Assembly: GCA_963753615.1 (NCBI GenBank)
Contig: CAVWCW010000021.1
Coordinates: 124,001 to 188,000 of the forward strand
Direction: 5' to 3'
Length of the DNA stretch: 64,000 nucleotides
Origin: CAVWCW01 sp963753615
GTDB lineage: Bacteria; Pseudomonadota; Gammaproteobacteria; Chromatiales; Chromatiaceae
The position numbers and the translations under genes were made by a program. Each line of letters opens with the position of its first letter. The stretch's first letter is position 1. Below, piece after piece: positions 56,188 through 63,596 of the stretch. The notes beneath the pieces were generated by a model, which saw only the letters and a list, made by a program, of their open reading frames with translations, made no database searches and was not told where the DNA came from.

Positions 56188-58192
56188 ATGAGCAAGCGAA
56201 TGCCGCAACTGCTGGTGCACCTGGTATTCCACCCCGAGAGCGATTCCGCCCGGGCGCTGGCGTTGCAGATCCACCAGGCCCTGAACGCAGACCCGAATTT
56301 GCCCGGTCTGCGCATCCCCACCGTATTCTGTGCCGAAGACGGCAGCGGTGCGCCGCCTGCGGATCAGGGCATTGGACCGGGCCGAGCGCAGCTTCGTGGT
56401 GCCTTTGGCCGATGTGGACATGGATGCGGACGATGCCTGGAGCGCTTTCGTCGCCGATTTGTGGCAGAGCTGCCAGGGCAGCGCCCACCGTTGCGTGCCG
56501 TTTCAGCTGTCGGAATACGCCTGGCCCCTGGATCAGCGCCTGAGCGAGGTCAATTTCGTGCGCGCCTTCGCCCTGCCCGAAGCGGAGCGCGGCGCATTCG
56601 TGATCCGCCGGCTGGTTACCGAGCTGTGCCGGTTTCTGCACGGCGATCCGCTGCAGAACGACTCCCCGGCGGCCCCCACGAAGGTCTTCATCAGCCATAC
56701 CAAGCTCGACCTGGAGCAAGGGCCAAGGGTCGTGGAGGCCCTGCGGGGCTATCTGATGCAGGACCAGCCGATCAAGGTCTGGTTCGACTCCGGCGACATC
56801 CCCGGCGGTTCCCGCTTTACCCGCGAGATCGCCGACGGTATCCAGGATTCGTCGCTCCTGTGCGTGCGCACCGACCACTACGCCAGCCGCGAGTGGTGCC
56901 GCAAGGAGGTGCTTCTGGCGAAAGAGAAATCCCGTCCTCTGGTGGTAATCAACGCCCTCATCGACCACGAGGTGCGCAGCTTCCCCTACCTCGGCAATGT
57001 TCCCGAGCTGCGTTGGAACGGCAGACCCGAGGTCGCAGTGGACCTGCTGCTCAAGGAGACGCTGCGCCACTTGCACAGCAATCTCACGCTGGCCGATTGG
57101 CTCCAGCCCGGCGATCGGGTGTTTTTCTACCCACCGGAGCACCTGACCACCGCCACCCTGCCTAGCGGAAGTCAGGTCCTCTACCCCGACCCGCCGCTCG
57201 GCAAGGAAGAGACCGACACCCTGTGCAGGAGCGGCGTCCTCGTTTCCACCCCCCTGGAGCGGCTGGCCAGCCAGCGCGCCCTGGCGGGCGGGCGCATCGC
57301 CCTGTCTCTATCCGAGAGCACCGACATCCGCCGCCAGGGACTGGATTTCCCGCACTTCGACGGGGCCGCCCTGGAACTGGCCCGTTACCTTTTGCTCAAG
57401 GGTGCCAACCTGGTCTACGGCGGCCACCTGGGCAGCGAGGGTTTCACCACCCGCCTGATCGAACTGGTGGCGGCCCATAACCGGCTGCGAAGGCGTCGAC
57501 CCGGTGGAGCGCATCGAGAACGTCATCGGCTGGCCATTGCCGTTCGACAAGGCGCTGAAGTCCAGATACAAGCACGCCGCTAAACTGGTGCGGGTGGGGC
57601 GCCCCGAAGGGCTCGACGAGACCCTAGACCCACTCCTGGTGGAGAATCCGCCGATCCACTTTGGGGCTAAATCCGGCGGAACTCCGCTACGCCTGGGCCA
57701 GGGGCATGACCGCGATGCGTCAATGGGTCACCGCGCACACGAAGGCCCGCATCGTCGTCGGCGGCACCTTCGGCCCGACCGAAAAGGTCCGGGCGGACGG
57801 CAGCCGCAAGCAGAGCTGGTATGCCAGCCGCGTCCCGGGCATGCTGGAAGAGGTGGTGGTCTCGGTGCAGGCCGGCCAGCCCTTGTTCCTGATCGGCGCC
57901 TTCGGCGGCGTCGCCGGCATGGTCATCGATCATTCTCGAAGGCCGGGACCGCCCCGAGATGAGCTGGGACTACCAGCGCCAGGCGCCCTTTTCCGAGGAG
58001 ATGCGCCAGCTCTTCCGCGACCGCGGCGACCCCTGGTTGGACTACCCGGAAATAATCGAGCTGATTCGGCAAAAGGGCATTGCCGGTCTCAACCCAGGCC
58101 TGAGCGAGGACGAGCACCGGGAGTTGTTCTATACCACCGACATCATGCGCATGGTGGAGTTGGTGATTCGGGGGTTGGATGGGATAGGCTGA
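56188..58192 (+). pseudogene. TIR domain-SLOG domain protein, read through four frameshifts
   Basis: Reading through four single-base shifts gives a protein of about 665 residues. The start (MSKRMPQLLVHLVFHPESDS) begins a roughly 160-residue domain resembling a divergent TIR fold. After a shift near 56360 it continues into a TIR domain (TKVFISHTKLDLEQGPRVVE, VWFDSGDIPGGSRFTREIAD, REWCRKEVLLAKEKSRPLVV) with the catalytic-type Glu of CRKEVLL at 56906-56908. A linker (LADWLQPGDRVFFYPPEHL) leads to a SLOG-like domain (GRIALSLSESTDIRRQGLDF, ANLVYGGHLGSEGFTTRLIE). After shifts near 57490, 57665 and 57935 it runs through ARIVVGGTFGPTEKV and LFLIGAFGGVAGMVID to the TGA at 58190-58192. SLOG domains sense nucleotide signals next to TIR or SIR2 effectors. 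It is intact only if the shifts are errors. Confidence 0.75.
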
Positions 58193-58216
58193 GGGCGGCC
58201 CGGTGGAACCGCTCGG

Positions 58217-58297
58217 CCGATTTCGCTCCAGAGCGGCGCCCAGACGCAAAGGCCCTGCGCCAGGGACGCGACACCCGGTGAAATATCCCGGTTAACC
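58217..58297. repeat. interspersed 80-bp repeat, copy B
   Basis: Same element as 47608-47688: CGCTCCAGAGCGGCGCCCA near the left, GGCCCTGCGCCAGGGACGCGA in the middle and GGTGAAATATCCCGG near the right. It directly abuts the TIR remnant that begins at 58300, so the element or a rearrangement at it may have truncated that gene. Present twice in full in the window, plus the short partial at 12035. Confidence 0.7.
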
Positions 58298-58299
58298 GT

Positions 58300-58419
58300 T
58301 ACAACAGCCTCGACCACAAGCGGTTGGAGCGGATTGCCGGAGGGCTCAAACAGCGCGGACTCGGCGTGTTTCTCGGTCGCCGGGAACGGCTTCCGGGACG
58401 GTCCTGGACCGAGGCTTGA
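58300..58419 (+). pseudogene. TIR-domain fragment
   Basis: A 39-residue frame: YNSLDHKRLERIAGGLKQRG, then LGVFLGRRERLPGRSWTEA and a TGA. It matches the start of a TIR_2 type domain (FLSYNSxD, ERIAxxLxxRG, VFLDRxxLxPGxxWxEAL), where D-R in this position is replaced by G-R. The preceding Phe-Leu-Ser and the rest of the domain are absent. It is a remnant, bounded on the left by the 80-bp repeat at 58217-58297. Confidence 0.6.
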
Positions 58420-58460
58420 GGGCCCACATCGCCGGTTGAGCGGCGCCGTTTCCGGGTTGC

Positions 58461-59726
58461 TCATTCCTGCTTCACCAACCGGCCGGCCAGTTCCGCCCGC
58501 TCGGTATCGCCCGCATAGCCGAAAAGCACCTCGAGATTGCGCAACACGTCGGTATTGCGCGGGTCGTACAGGGAGGCCTCCGCGAGGTCGAAGGCGATCT
58601 CTTGGGCGATAGCCGGAGCCAGTGGCGGGGTTTGATTGTTAGCCCTGGCTTTTCTCATCGCCAGTTGCACTTTCGCCAGAGCGCCGATATTGGCGAACGC
58701 GGCGCCGCCCGGGGGGATGCCTTGGCCGCGATCGATTTCCGTTGCCGGATCGGTACCGGTCATGCGATCGGGGCCGGACCAACGGGATGCTATGGTCTGG
58801 GCTTCAGCGGCTTTGTTGCCCCTTTTCAGGTAGCCAAGCGCTTGGAGTTGTTCCTGAACGGCGAGGGTTTCGGTAGTGAGCGTCGGTCCGAGCCGCGGCG
58901 GCTCGCCCGCATCGACCAGGCGGATAAGCCCACTGACGAATTCGGTGGCGTCGAGCAGGGGCGTGCAGCCGCCCTGGCAATGCTCGGTTAGCGGCACCCA
59001 ACCCGACGGGCCGCCGCTAACCTGGAGCTTGATCCAGTCAGCCGTCCGATCGACGGTGAAAAAGAGCTGCCCGGTCTCGAGCACGGCATCGACGGTTGCA
59101 TTCGGCCTGGGTTCGCTCCTGAGTTCCCCGATGCGCTTGGCTGCCAATGAGATTTCCCCGGCGCCATCGGCCGGAATCCGGTATCTCTGCACGGCGAACC
59201 GGTCGGGTCGCAAGCGGGCGGTCAGCTTTTCTGGTCCTTGGCCTGGCATGGGAATGCTGACCTCGGCGGCAAGGTCTTGGCCTGCGGTCGACTCGGGGAT
59301 TTGCACATAGGTCTCGATCAGAAGCTCTGAGCCGATTCGTCTTATCGTCCCCCAAACGGCGAGATACACTTGCTGTCCGGCTGCCACCTTTTCGATCTTG
59401 TCGAAATAACTCAAGCCGCCGGGTCGCGACGGCGCCAGTCCGCCGGTGAACATGAGCACGCCCAGCGATCTTGCTTGGGTGCGCAGCAGGACGTCATGTG
59501 CCACCAATTTCCCCAGGGCGTCTCCGAGACCTGTGCGATCCGGGTCCTCGTAGGTGAAAACACCAATCCGGTATTCCGCGCCGCCGATGGCCAGCGGCGG
59601 GGATTCACCCTGCTCCAGGATATGGACCTGTCGCTCCAGGTCGATCCGCATGCCCGCGGATACGTCTAAAGCGGCCGCGCCGCAGAGCAGGTATACGATG
59701 CCGATCAGCCAGGGTAGGGCCTTCAT
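58461..59726 (-). CDS. exported protein with TolB-like N-terminal and SH3-like domains, in the membrane-TIR operon
   Basis: A 421-residue protein starting at ATG 59726 (MKALPWLIGIVYLLCGAAAL), with a signal peptide or anchor at residues 4-20. Residues about 30-170 form an alpha/beta domain of FlgO/TolB-N-like appearance (YRIGVFTYEDPDRTGLGDAL, VAHDVLLRTQARSLGVLMFT). Residues about 180-250 look like an SH3-type fold (RIPADGAGEISLAAKRIGEL, TADWIKLQVSGGPSGWVPLT), and the C-terminus is helical (ALAKVQLAMRKARANNQTPP, LEVLFGYAGDTERAELAGRL), perhaps TPR-like. It overlaps the upstream gene by 4 bp (ATGA). Its family is uncertain. Confidence 0.65.
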   Translation of the reverse strand: MKALPWLIGIVYLLCGAAALDVSAGMRIDLERQVHILEQGESPPLAIGGAEYRIGVFTYEDPDRTGLGDALGKLVAHDVLLRTQARSLGVLMFTGGLAPSRPGGLSYFDKIEKVAAGQQVYLAVWGTIRRIGSELLIETYVQIPESTAGQDLAAEVSIPMPGQGPEKLTARLRPDRFAVQRYRIPADGAGEISLAAKRIGELRSEPRPNATVDAVLETGQLFFTVDRTADWIKLQVSGGPSGWVPLTEHCQGGCTPLLDATEFVSGLIRLVDAGEPPRLGPTLTTETLAVQEQLQALGYLKRGNKAAEAQTIASRWSGPDRMTGTDPATEIDRGQGIPPGGAAFANIGALAKVQLAMRKARANNQTPPLAPAIAQEIAFDLAEASLYDPRNTDVLRNLEVLFGYAGDTERAELAGRLVKQE

Positions 59727-60667
59727 GGGTGTGCCCTCCTGGCCAACCCTCGGTTCGGCAATTTTTCCTGACAGCTTGCGAGTTGCCGTTGGATGGTTTG
59801 GCGCAGCAGCGTTGAAATGCCTGGGTCCAACTGATCGGCAGCCACTGCCACATCGACGCACTCGGCAAACCTTCCGGATTGCTCGTAACCGGCGGCCAAT
59901 GCCAGCAGAATGGCGGCGTGGGTATTCGGATCGAGTTTTGCTGCGCCCGGGTCGGACAGGTCCACGCCCTCGTTTACGGTTCTCAGGGGCGGTACGAAAA
60001 GGTCGTAGGCGTCCCCCACATAGGTGCTTACCCGGAACTGCCCCTGCTGGTGCTGAACATCGCCGGAAATGAAGGCATGGGCCTTCAACGCACGGGCGTA
60101 GGTGCCGGCGAGTTGCTTGGTCCGGGGCGTTGCCTCGTCGCACCGATAGAAAACCGGCTGGAAATCTCTGAGGATCTTGACTTCCTGCAAGGGAAGCAGA
60201 AGGTCGTAGTTCAGATTGTAGGTGAGTGCGTCGGCGATACGCTCCGAGAAGTCCGTGAACGGGGTGTCCGAACTCGAAGACCTGAAATGGCCGATGATTA
60301 CCAGAAAGGGGCTGTCGAGCAGGCAGGCGGCTACGTCCTGGGGTAGGAGCCCGAGGGAGTAGAAGGGCAGGTCGGGAGAGCCGCTGCTGACGATGACATC
60401 CCGGGAGCCGGAGGCGAAGTTCGCACCGCTTCCCAGCAGTTTCAGGGCATGCGCATCGGGACCCGAACCCAGGTCGAATGAGAATCGAAAGTGGCCAGAA
60501 GTATCGCTGGTGCCGGTGGCGAGCATCTGGTCGCCTTTTCGGAGTTCCAGGGTTGCGCCCACGACGCCAGTTTCGGTAGTGAGATCGACAACCTGCCCCT
60601 GCACCACGGTGGCCGCATCGGAGAACTGCGGCCACAGAAACAGCGCGCAGGCCAGGAAAAAACGCAG
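59723..60667 (-). CDS. exported protein with carboxypeptidase-regulatory-like and TolB-like domains; start apparently CTG
   Basis: A 314-residue protein if translation starts at CTG 60667, immediately after an in-frame TAG. The signal peptide reads RFFLACALFLWPQFSDA and the mature part begins ATVVQGQVVDLTTETG, a carboxypeptidase-regulatory-like beta domain (GATLELRKGDQMLATGTSDT). An alpha/beta domain similar to TolB-N or FlgO follows (SERIADALTYNLNYDLLLPL, LKAHAFISGDVQHQQGQFRV), then a helical C-terminus (AILLALAAGYEQSGRFAECV). No ATG or GTG occurs in frame at the signal peptide. An alternative start (GTG at 60607) would lose it. A MITE lies directly upstream. It overlaps the next gene by 4 bp. 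Confidence 0.6.
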   Translation of the reverse strand: MRFFLACALFLWPQFSDAATVVQGQVVDLTTETGVVGATLELRKGDQMLATGTSDTSGHFRFSFDLGSGPDAHALKLLGSGANFASGSRDVIVSSGSPDLPFYSLGLLPQDVAACLLDSPFLVIIGHFRSSSSDTPFTDFSERIADALTYNLNYDLLLPLQEVKILRDFQPVFYRCDEATPRTKQLAGTYARALKAHAFISGDVQHQQGQFRVSTYVGDAYDLFVPPLRTVNEGVDLSDPGAAKLDPNTHAAILLALAAGYEQSGRFAECVDVAVAADQLDPGISTLLRQTIQRQLASCQEKLPNRGLARRAHP

Positions 60668-60670
60668 CTA

Positions 60671-60821
60671 GGGAAACGCTGATTTAATCGCGTTTCCCGC
60701 GCGGGGCAGGATGCCCCGCCATTTTCAGGCGTCCCACCGCCTGGAAATAAAGGCCTTCGGAAACCGCGTTTTCGAAAGCCGCGATGCAAAAAGCCAGGGA
60801 GGGCTTTTTTTAGCGTCTCCC
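60671..60821. mobile_element. 151-bp MITE-like element with TA target duplication
   Basis: Terminal inverted repeats GGGAAACGCTGATTTAA (60671 inwards) and, on the other strand from 60821, GGGAGACGCTAAAAAAAG share GGGA-ACGCT-A. Both ends are flanked by TA (60669-60670 and 60822-60823), as expected for IS630/Tc1-mariner-related insertion. Inside are two short palindromes (GGGGCAGGATGCCCC; CAGGCGTCCCACCGCCTG) and no coding frame. It lies between the TIR gene and the next gene in the operon. Related fragments are visible near 14345, 14669 and 55476. Confidence 0.75.
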
Positions 60822-61612
60822 TAAGGGCCGCGGGGGCGGACAACCAATCGCTTGTTTTCATCTATGGCCACCTCCTTGGGCTCCCGCGGGCAGCCCTTGA
60901 CAGGCGTTTCCGCAATGATTTCGCCTTGCAGGTCGGTCAACTTGAGCGTCCAGGCGTCCAGTTGATCGATGCCGACCTGGAACGGGGTTCGGCCGCTGGC
61001 GCTTAGAATAAAGCTCTCGGTGCGGCCTCCGCCGCCGATGCTGAGGGTTGCCCCGGATTCCGCAGCGCCGTTTCGCTCGAAACCGGAAGACTCAATCCAA
61101 AGATAGCATGGCTGCAGTTCTTCGTTATCGCGATCCCCCGGGCCCAGATACCAGACGCCGACGCCTATTCCTACCGCCAGGACGGGCACCAGGGCCCAGG
61201 GCAGCCGACGTCTGCGGCCCTGGGCGATTCTATCGACGGCTGCCAACACGTCCGCCACCAGATTGCCCCTTGGCTCCAGCGCCGTTACCGCGCTCAGATA
61301 CCCCGGGAGCGCATCGTAAGGCACCTTAGCCGCCATCACGGGGAGAACGCGCCCAGAAGGGATGGGCCAGCGCTTGCGCACGTAATCCAGTTCGGTCAGC
61401 GCGTAGGCCCCCGGCCGCACAGACTCGGGCGCGATCAGGAACACGACCAGATCGGTTCGGTCGATTTCACGACGAATCCTGGCGTCATACCCTTGCGCCG
61501 GCGGCAGGTCATCGCGATCGAAGAAAACCGTGTGCCCCTCCTGTGCCAGACCGACTGCCAGGCGATCCGCAATTTCCCGATATTGGCCTGCGAACGAAAG
61601 AAAAATGTGCAT
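60821..61612 (-). CDS. membrane-anchored TIR domain protein
   Basis: A 263-residue protein starting MHIFLSFAGQYREIADRLAV with AAGAGG upstream. Residues 1-130 are a TIR domain: IFLSFAGQYREIAD (first strand), TVFFDRDDLPPAQGYDARIR (BB-loop region), RTDLVVFLIAPESVRPGAYA and the catalytic-type Glu in TELDYVRKR (Glu74). A basic stretch leads to a membrane segment at 138-156 (PWALVPVLAVGIGVGVWYL) and a C-terminal domain of about 105 residues on the other side (WIESSGFERNGAAESGATLS). Its TAG stop shares its last base with a MITE end. First gene of an operon with two exported proteins, suggesting envelope stress or damage sensing. Confidence 0.85.
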   Translation of the reverse strand: MHIFLSFAGQYREIADRLAVGLAQEGHTVFFDRDDLPPAQGYDARIRREIDRTDLVVFLIAPESVRPGAYALTELDYVRKRWPIPSGRVLPVMAAKVPYDALPGYLSAVTALEPRGNLVADVLAAVDRIAQGRRRRLPWALVPVLAVGIGVGVWYLGPGDRDNEELQPCYLWIESSGFERNGAAESGATLSIGGGGRTESFILSASGRTPFQVGIDQLDAWTLKLTDLQGEIIAETPVKGCPREPKEVAIDENKRLVVRPRGP

Positions 61613-61808
61613 TGCGCTCGCCTCTTACGTGGATCATGGGTCTTTGTATCACGCCTGGAGGGAACGTTTCGAGGGATATCCCGCAGGCCCCGAGCGAATT
61701 TTCTGGACCCGCTCCGCGGGATATACCCTGTCGGCCTGGGCCCTGTTGGGGCGAGCGGGAGGACGGCAAGTGCCGGGGGCGGCGAATACCGACCCCGACG
61801 CTTGGGCC

Positions 61809-63041
61809 TCAGGCCGTTCGGGTGATGGTCACCTTCAATGAGCCCTGGTTGTTGCCGTATTTCGACGGCATGTCGTTGGCGAACAGGTACAGATCGGCGT
61901 CCTCGGGAGCCTGGTAGGCGTCGCTCCGGTCACCGACCAGGAACAGTTCGTCGTTCTCGTCGCCCAGGGACCCGACCAAGGCGAACCAGTTGGCGTCCGG
62001 CAGCCGGCGACGGCTTTCGAATGCTTTGACGAAGCTCTCTTTGTACCAGGGTAGTTGCTCGGATTTCCAGCCTGCGGGGCCACAGGTGATGCCGGCGTCC
62101 TCCCAGGTGTCGTCCGCGGGCACGGAGAAGGTGTAGCGGGCGCCCCGGCGCAGCCGGACGCCGCTCCAGTTGTATTTCGGTTTGGCCAGCACCTCGCAGG
62201 TATGGGACTCGCCTACCGCCAGGTCCAGGGGTTGGGCGCTGGAATGAATTTCGTCGTTCGCGCCTACCACTCTCCGCGCGTCGATCTTGACGTCTTGGTT
62301 TTCCGAAATGGGGGCAAAGCGGTCGGTTTCGTTGTAGCGGGGCAGTTTGGCCTTGGTTTCGTTGATCTTCAGACCGCAGGCCCGGGCTTGCCCCAGCATC
62401 CACTGCAGCGAGATATTGGAGCGTTTCTCGTTGCGGTTGCCGCCCCCAACGTCGCTGTGGACGCCGCGGAACCAGACTTCCCGCACATTGGCGCATTGGT
62501 GGCCCGGATCGAGTCGGGTCACATCGAAGGTCTCGCGTCGTTCGTCCAGCGCCATTGCATGGAAGCAATGGCCCACGCACCGGTTCACCGTGTTGATGTC
62601 CCAGCCCAGGTTGATCTCCTGAAAGTCGATGAACGTGTCGAAGGACAGGCCGAAGGAGCCGACGATGTCCCATACCCCCAGAAAGCGTACCTGTGCCGGT
62701 TCCACGCTGCCGTTGCTTAGTTTGATGCCTTTCTGGCCGATCTCGTTGGCAAAGTGCACAGCCAGAGCGGCGCCGCGGCTGAAGCCGATAACGTCGATCT
62801 CACGGTCGCCGCGTTCCCAGTTCTCGCACAATTCCTCGTACATCTCCTCGATGCGGGTGTGGCCGCCGGAGCCGAACAGGCCGCCGAGCAGATGGCCGAG
62901 CTTGCCGAAGCGGGTGCCTACGCCCTCGACGTACTCGGTGTTGTTGCCCATGTAGAGTTCCTTGAAGCGGACCACGTTTGTGTCTTGGGTATCGTCGGCT
63001 TGGTCCAGATTCCAGGTGCCGTCAAATGCATATAGCGCCAT
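61809..63041 (-). CDS. DUF2235 alpha/beta-hydrolase (Tle-like) with C-terminal LecA-like lectin domain
   Basis: A 410-residue protein starting MALYAFDGTWNLDQADDTQD with AAGGAGA upstream. The DUF2235 catalytic core has FDGTWN at residues 6-11, the nucleophile elbow VIGFSRGAALAVHF (Ser88), LGVWDIVGSFGLSF (a conserved Asp region) and FRGVHSDVGGG (His195). From about residue 280, a beta-rich domain (HTCEVLAKPKYNWSGVRLRR, ARYTFSVPADDTWEDAGITC, LYLFANDMPSKYGNNQGSLK) has the pattern of the PA-I galactophilic lectin family. DUF2235 proteins include type VI phospholipase effectors. No VgrG, PAAR or immunity gene is nearby. A free-standing role next to the TIR operon is possible. Confidence 0.85.
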   Translation of the reverse strand: MALYAFDGTWNLDQADDTQDTNVVRFKELYMGNNTEYVEGVGTRFGKLGHLLGGLFGSGGHTRIEEMYEELCENWERGDREIDVIGFSRGAALAVHFANEIGQKGIKLSNGSVEPAQVRFLGVWDIVGSFGLSFDTFIDFQEINLGWDINTVNRCVGHCFHAMALDERRETFDVTRLDPGHQCANVREVWFRGVHSDVGGGNRNEKRSNISLQWMLGQARACGLKINETKAKLPRYNETDRFAPISENQDVKIDARRVVGANDEIHSSAQPLDLAVGESHTCEVLAKPKYNWSGVRLRRGARYTFSVPADDTWEDAGITCGPAGWKSEQLPWYKESFVKAFESRRRLPDANWFALVGSLGDENDELFLVGDRSDAYQAPEDADLYLFANDMPSKYGNNQGSLKVTITRTA

Positions 63042-63596
63042 CGTCCAGTCTCCTTGCGCAATCGGTGTTATTCAGCACTGTCTTCCAAAGGTAGGATGGT
63101 TTCGCGGCCCGTTCTATTAGGGAAAAGCACTAGCCAAGAAGCATTATCACGGAAACCCCCTATCGAACAGCGATTTAGGGATTGCCCACAGGCTTTGATC
63201 AGAAGCCATCGCAATTTGCCTACGCTGGGGTTTTCCGGCGTTTACCGACCGGGAGAGTTCGCCTGGTGCGCGGCGGCGCACAAATGGACTGGGTCGGCTC
63301 GCAAGGGCAACGCACGTCCGGGAAGCAATCTTTGCAAGCTAGAATGGCCCTGCCCAGCCTGATTGGCCGAAGCGGCTGAGGTAGACTATTCTAGGAAAGC
63401 TAGTCGGGCCGAATACCGAGGGCATCATCGGCGTGAGTCGGCTGCTCAGGGAGTGAAGAAGATCTCGTGTCGCCCGAATTTCCGCACATATTGTTCATGG
63501 CTTCCCGGGTAGTGATAAAGGTGGCCGCCCGCCGAACCGAGTTTCACCACAGATGTCCGAGATCCTGGTCGGCGCTTGACACCCCATTACCACCCC
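63042..63596. other. intergenic region upstream of the DUF2235 gene
   Basis: No supported gene in 555 bp. Short plus-strand frames (63054-63362, 63182-63379) lack homology and signals. The region holds the promoter side of the DUF2235 gene and, at the right, sequence leading to the partial gene at 63597. No clear promoter or hairpin. Confidence 0.4.
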
